Made by a program: the position numbers and the translations under genes. From the NCBI GenBank assembly GCA_036971475.1, contig JBAIZL010000005.1, positions 176,804,386 through 176,868,385 of the forward strand: a stretch of DNA of 64,000 bases, read 5' to 3'. The notes below the pieces were generated by a model. The model was given only the letters and a program-made list of their open reading frames with translations, was not told the DNA's origin and searched no databases. The stretch is from Prosapia bicincta (Eukaryota > Arthropoda > Insecta > Hemiptera > Cercopidae). Positions 59,377 to 64,000 of the stretch are shown here, in pieces (the first letter of the stretch is position 1; each line of letters starts with the position of its first letter).

Positions 59377-60635
59377 TTTTATTCAAACAAATAGGTTGTA
59401 TTATTAAAAATTTGAAAAACCTATGAACTTTATATTTAATTGATATAAATGTTTTACTTTTGTATTTAATTGATAAAAGTCATTAGGTTGTTACAATAAT
59501 GTTTGTGTAAAAGATAGTAAATTTAGAAGTTTTTATAAGATTATAAATTTTACATGAAATTAGGCTTCATAAAATTTTGTATTTAGCTATCATTTTTTGC
59601 TACTGAATGTATTTATTGCTCGTTATTTCTCCGTTTTAAATTATATATGTTACTAAGCTATTATTTGTTTGAATAATTTATTCAAACAATAAAATACGCA
59701 AGTTTTATTGTTTATAGACTACAATGTAAATCTTACTACTAGGACTGGTAACTCCCTACAAATCTTTACCGTTTTCTATAAATACTCAAATATTAATTTT
59801 TTTTTCTAACCTAAAAATATAGTTTTATATAAAATAAAAAGTTACACTTAGTTAAGTCTAACTAATCGAATATGATTTAAATTTTTAAAAGTTGAGGATC
59901 TTCCTAACGCCGCTTAAGCTTTAACTAATCAAATCTCTAATCCTCTCTCTAAACAATCCAACGTTCCCCTTTCTCTTCATTTATCTGAGGAGTCCAGTTA
60001 CTGGGTTACATTTTAAGAACCTTTCTCCTAAATCCAGTCTAATCTTATAGCTTCGGACAATCTCCGGCAATTCTCAAACAATTCCTTTATAAAAATCAAT
60101 ACAATTTTTTTACAAACATTACTTAACTTTATATTAAAATTATAAAAACTCATTATTACCAATTGTTAAACTTTAATGGGTATCATTAAAAATGAGTAAT
60201 GGGTAACGTATAGAAGTTATCATTATTTCGTGTTATGGGTTTTGCCGGTCTTGAAGAACATATACAAATTTAGTAATTTACAGTAATAATCAGTTTAAAT
60301 TGTATGGATTTACTTTCGTTATATACATTTCAGTGCAAGAAATAGGACCCCTCCGTTCCACTCTGAATGCCTATAGATACATAAAACTGTATTATTTAAA
60401 AATCATAAAAATGCTAACTTTTCTGCTTCATATTAATTCTTCGTATAAAAATATGTCATTGGAGAAACAGGTTAGTTATAAATTTCCGTATGCACTTTGG
60501 TATGCCCGCAAACTTTATGTAATCCATTAACTTGAAGGTGAAAATAGATGTTGGAACAATCATAGTTATATTTATCTGCGAACATATCTATTAAATATGT
60601 TTAACCAATGATAAAAAGATCCGTGTGAATGCGGG
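59377..60635. other. Right flank, noncoding
   Basis: AT-rich sequence. A 76-codon open frame at 60,300-60,530 has no recognisable content. Confidence 0.45.
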
Positions 60636-60913
60636 CACGTATCCATACACACTCGACACTACACACCACGCTCGGGAGAGCGCGCACGTGCATACACACT
60701 CGGTACTACACACCACGCTCGGGAGAGAGCGCACGTGCATACACACTCGATACTACACACCACGCCCGGGAGAGCGCGCACGTGCATACACACTCGACAC
60801 TACACACCACGCTCGGGAGAGCGCGCACGTGCATACACACTCGATACTACACACCACGCTCGGGAGAGCGCGCACGTGCATACACACTCGATACTACACA
60901 CCACGCTCGGGAG
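60636..60913 (+). repeat. GC-rich minisatellite, six 47-bp units
   Basis: The unit GTGCATACACACTCGATACT plus ACACACCACGCTCGGGAGAGCGCGCAC is repeated about six times with few changes. Since 47 is not a multiple of 3, a single frame passes through all three readings of the unit. The unit lacks stops in them, which produces two overlapping 100-codon frames that are not genes. Confidence 0.95.
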
Positions 60914-61258
60914 TTGAGGGCAACAGTTCATAGAGAGTTCTAGTTGATAGAGGTTCTTCGAGACATGTACACGAACGTTATTGTGACAGTTGTATGTCAC
61001 TCTCAGCACTGGCACATTATATACTGAGTTTAGGGCAACAGTTCATAGAGAGTTCTAATTGATAGAGGTTCTCCGAGACGCGTACACGAACGTTATTGTG
61101 ACAGTTGTCTGTCACTCTCAGCACTGGCACATTATATACTGAGTTGAGGGCAACAGTTCATAGAGAGTTCTAGTTGATAGAGGTTTTCCGAGACGCGTAC
61201 ACGAACGTTATTGTGACAGTGCTAGAAATGACACAGAACTGTTACTCTCACTATTGGC
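60914..61258 (+). repeat. Three-unit 115-bp tandem repeat
   Basis: Units start TTGAGGGCAACAGTTCATAG at 60,914, 61,029 and 61,144 with a period of 115. They contain GATAGAGGTT, CACGAACGTTATTGTGACAG and GTCACTCTCAGCACTGGCAC. The last unit diverges at its end. The array directly abuts the 47-bp array. Confidence 0.95.
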
Positions 61259-63219
61259 AAGTTAGTCGGTCTGACAATATAAATTCATAAAAATCAACAG
61301 TCACTACGATTTGTTTCTATTATATCTCTTATGCTTATACCAATATGAATATGAGTGTATTGATATCATCAGAAACTTCATCCAATGTCGAACAGCTGAA
61401 ACAAACGTTGTGAGAAGTCTCTGATTATATTGAAGTGATGAAAACCTTCGAGTGCTTTGTGTTGTAAATGTTCTTGTTGAAATGTTTTGCTTGAGGATAT
61501 ACATATTTAATAAGGAGAACGTCAACTACAAATATATATAAATTATGGTGTTTTTTAATTGGAAAAGAAATGATATCTTTAATAAAATACTAATTAAGCT
61601 AAAAACCTTCTGAAGTTGACTCCTACAACTATTTGTAATAATATGTATACATAATTCAACCCCAATTTCCCATAGGTTTTCTTTCGGGTAGTATTAGTTG
61701 CACATAAGGTAATGCGAAGTCATGCAAGAAAGTGATAAGGCGATTTAAGCGTTGGGCTGACGCACCGCTATATGATAAATTATGGTTACGCCTGACGCAA
61801 CCCTTTCGAACCGAATTAGAAATTCAAGCAGTAGCATCCAAATTTATTGTAAACTTTAAGTACCAGTGAAAGCTTGAGATGTTATTGTTAGACCTAATTT
61901 CGCTCGTTTTAGACTAAATATATTTTAAATAGCCTAGGTTTATCTTGAAAATCTCTTACAATATCGAAATATAGCATCAAATACACGTAATTACTGAATA
62001 AAATTAGTGGTATTGAAGATAGATGGTTCGATGAAGGATATAAGGAGAAGTGTTGCCATGTATAGTTTGGTCTTTAGACAGTGAAATAATAATTGGCCGG
62101 CCTTTTGTAAATGTTGTTTGCTGTAAGTGTAACAAGAAGCAGGTGAATAGCAAATGTTACAGACACAATTTGAATAGAGTTCGGAGGAAATATTTTGGTT
62201 TGATAACGAGATAATATTTGCATTATCTCTGGAGAATTAGCCCTTTTTTTAAGTATTGGAAACATTGGGAGTGTTAAAGTGTCTCCGCGTATCTGGGTTT
62301 AGAAGCATGGAAATAAAATTCTTTATTAGAAATGAAAGTATTTTAGTTAAATCGTATCAGATATTTTCACTTTTATGACTTCACAATATATGTAAAGTAA
62401 CCTTTGGCGTAATTTATTCAAACCATGCGCATAATTTAAAAGAGTGAACATAAAAAAACTTAATTTAAAAATATATACGAAATCATAAATTTTAAAATCG
62501 TATAAAAAATATTAAAGCTTTTTACATAATATAGTATTCCAAATGATAACTTCATAAGCATAAGCTTACTTGAATTTCTTTAACTAAATGAAAATCCAGT
62601 CAATATTCATTAATGTATTCATATACAGAAGGAATAGAGAAAGCGAGAGAAAAGTGGAAGTTGTGGGAGAGTTGATAAAACACAAACATACACACAGCGT
62701 GAAAGTGGGCGAGAGAGGGAGGCTGAGGTAGCGACTTAAAAAAATTCTTGATAAACAATTAGTTGACTATGTCACTGGATTCTATTCAATTCCCTCAATT
62801 TATTGCTTCGAATTACTCAATTAAATCTCCGTTAGTTAAATTATCTATAATGTTTTATTAAACAAAATTGTATAGCTCTTGCGGTTCTGAAAGCTGATGT
62901 TATAAACATGAATTTATCGTAGAATTTATAGTTCAAATATAGCCAAATGGTTCAATGTTACGAGAAATAATAGAGATAACTTTTCAAGTGTTTTAACGCC
63001 AAAGCATTAAATTACAGGAACATAAAACTTGTAATTTAAAATGTGGAAAACGATTATTTTCAAATAGAAATAAAATAGGATGTAAAAAGGGTAGATTGGT
63101 GTGTCTTGCGGTAGCTCAGTGAAACATAACACCACTGATTACACTTATTTCTACAATAAAAACACATCTATTAACAACACTATTTACACATACCTTTAAA
63201 ATTATTACTTCATACTTGG
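61259..63219. other. Right flank, noncoding
   Basis: No supported gene. A purine-rich patch (GAGAGAGGGAGG) lies at 62,635-62,740. Short minus-strand open frames at 61,304 and 62,074 have no recognisable features. Confidence 0.45.
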
Positions 63220-63505
63220 TAAGAACCGTTGCGCGTTAAGAGTGCTGATACGGTCAGAGCTTGACGCCTTTGATCTGAGATCTTCTGAGAAGACATAACA
63301 GGAGTGACGCTCTTGATCTGAGATGTTCTGAGAAGACATAACAGGAGTGACGCCCTCCAGCTACTTGGTCAGCGAGTGCCCAGAGTGCTCAGGTGTCAAT
63401 AATTAAATTATAAACATTCAGGGAGTTAGGTGGAATTCGAACTGAGTATCTTCCTATTCAAAGTATAGCGCGCTTTGGAACTCGCCTACTTTCCCATAGC
63501 TCGAA
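63220..63505 (-). mobile_element. Probable tRNA-derived SINE with internal 43-bp duplication
   Basis: On the minus strand, a tRNA-like head (about 63,500-63,420) includes AGCGCGCTATACTTTGAATA and a B-box-like AGTTCGAATTCC. It is followed by an unrelated GC-richer body and an AT-rich end near 63,220. In the body, GACGCYYTTGATCTGAGATS...CAGGAGT is repeated twice in tandem (63,263-63,348, period 43). The head-plus-body layout supports a SINE; the family is not identified. Confidence 0.5.
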
Positions 63506-64000
63506 ATATAATTTTCAAAGACGTATAAATATGAATTTCTTTTTTGCGACTATATGGTTGTCTTTGAAACCTCCCTTGTACAACCAGAAATTGTTGCAAT
63601 TGTTATTACACAATATCATAAAAATGTATGTAAAAAATAACATAAACGGAGTTAACGGTATCGAACCTTGCTTCACAAACGGACATCAAGAAAGGAAAGC
63701 GAAAACAACATACAACACAATGGAAGCAACGAAAACAAGAAAGCTTAATAATAGCAATAGAGAAATTTAATAGTCTAACACCATACATAGAAACGAAAGT
63801 GGAAAATAGCAAGTTAATAAGCTTTCTATTTTGCCACTTAGTATGTTTTTCTAACATATGTATACACATATTTATATTATTTGTAATAAGAAAATAAAAA
63901 GAAACTAAAATAAATGAGCTAGTTTGTGTTAAAGCTAGTATGACAGAATGTTTTAAATAAACTAGTTAAAGTTATAGTTTCAGAAACGTGTTGGCGATGA
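63506..64000. other. Right end, noncoding
   Basis: AT-rich sequence with two overlapping 80-codon open frames on opposite strands (63,531-63,770 and 63,606-63,869). Neither has recognisable content. Confidence 0.4.

Noticed and set aside
60625..60943. Two overlapping 100-codon frames with His/Thr/Arg-rich repeats
   Set aside because: They come from the 47-bp minisatellite, which lacks stops in all three plus-strand readings; the period is not a multiple of three, so the frames cycle through the readings.

Overview
The window is nuclear DNA from an invertebrate animal, most likely an arthropod and possibly a hemipteran insect. It is strongly AT-rich and almost devoid of long open frames. It carries long TG/CA and TA microsatellites, several satellite-like tandem arrays and decayed retroelements. 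No complete protein-coding gene is visible. Most open frames in the window are microsatellite translations (poly Thr-His or Val-Cys) or chance runs. The organism assignment is inference from repeat types and the look of decayed proteins, not from a database match.

The main feature is a large direct segmental duplication. About 17.9 kb at 3,071-20,952 (copy 1) recurs at 28,741-45,757 (copy 2, about 17.0 kb) in the same orientation. Both copies start at a poly-T tract and end in a CA microsatellite. Divergence is patchy: some blocks are nearly identical (for example 7,081-7,860 against 32,650-33,430), while others carry many substitutions and copy-specific indels. The 7.8 kb between the copies is bounded by a second, shorter direct repeat (about 21,040-21,240 and 28,545-28,740). 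It holds a roughly 115-bp higher-order satellite, a decayed LINE reverse-transcriptase fragment, four units of a 262-bp satellite and about ten units of a 45-bp satellite.

Each duplicon contains a dead Penelope-like element (PLE) with reverse-transcriptase thumb and GIY-YIG nuclease remnants between repeated termini (pseudo-LTRs). It also contains a probable tRNA-derived SINE, two foldback/MITE-like elements, and a diverged inverted pair of segments that look like remnants of an unidentified protein gene. The PLE termini carry hammerhead-ribozyme-like cores. Copy 2 alone keeps an open 49-codon minus-strand segment resembling the last transmembrane helix and tail of a secretin-family (class B) GPCR; in copy 1 it is truncated and frameshifted.

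The left flank (1-3,070) holds a TG microsatellite and a decayed minus-strand copy of an arthropod repeat-associated protein family whose function I do not know. The right flank (45,758-64,000) holds a 4 x 167-bp array, a TG/GA microsatellite, a textbook-spaced TATA-plus-initiator promoter with a candidate first exon at 53,906-54,037, and a perfect 105-bp-arm palindrome of PLE termini with two opposed hammerhead-like motifs. Further right are a decayed LINE RNase-H-like segment, 47-bp and 115-bp tandem arrays, and a probable tRNA-derived SINE. Nothing here forms an operon or working pathway; the window records duplication, transposition and decay.
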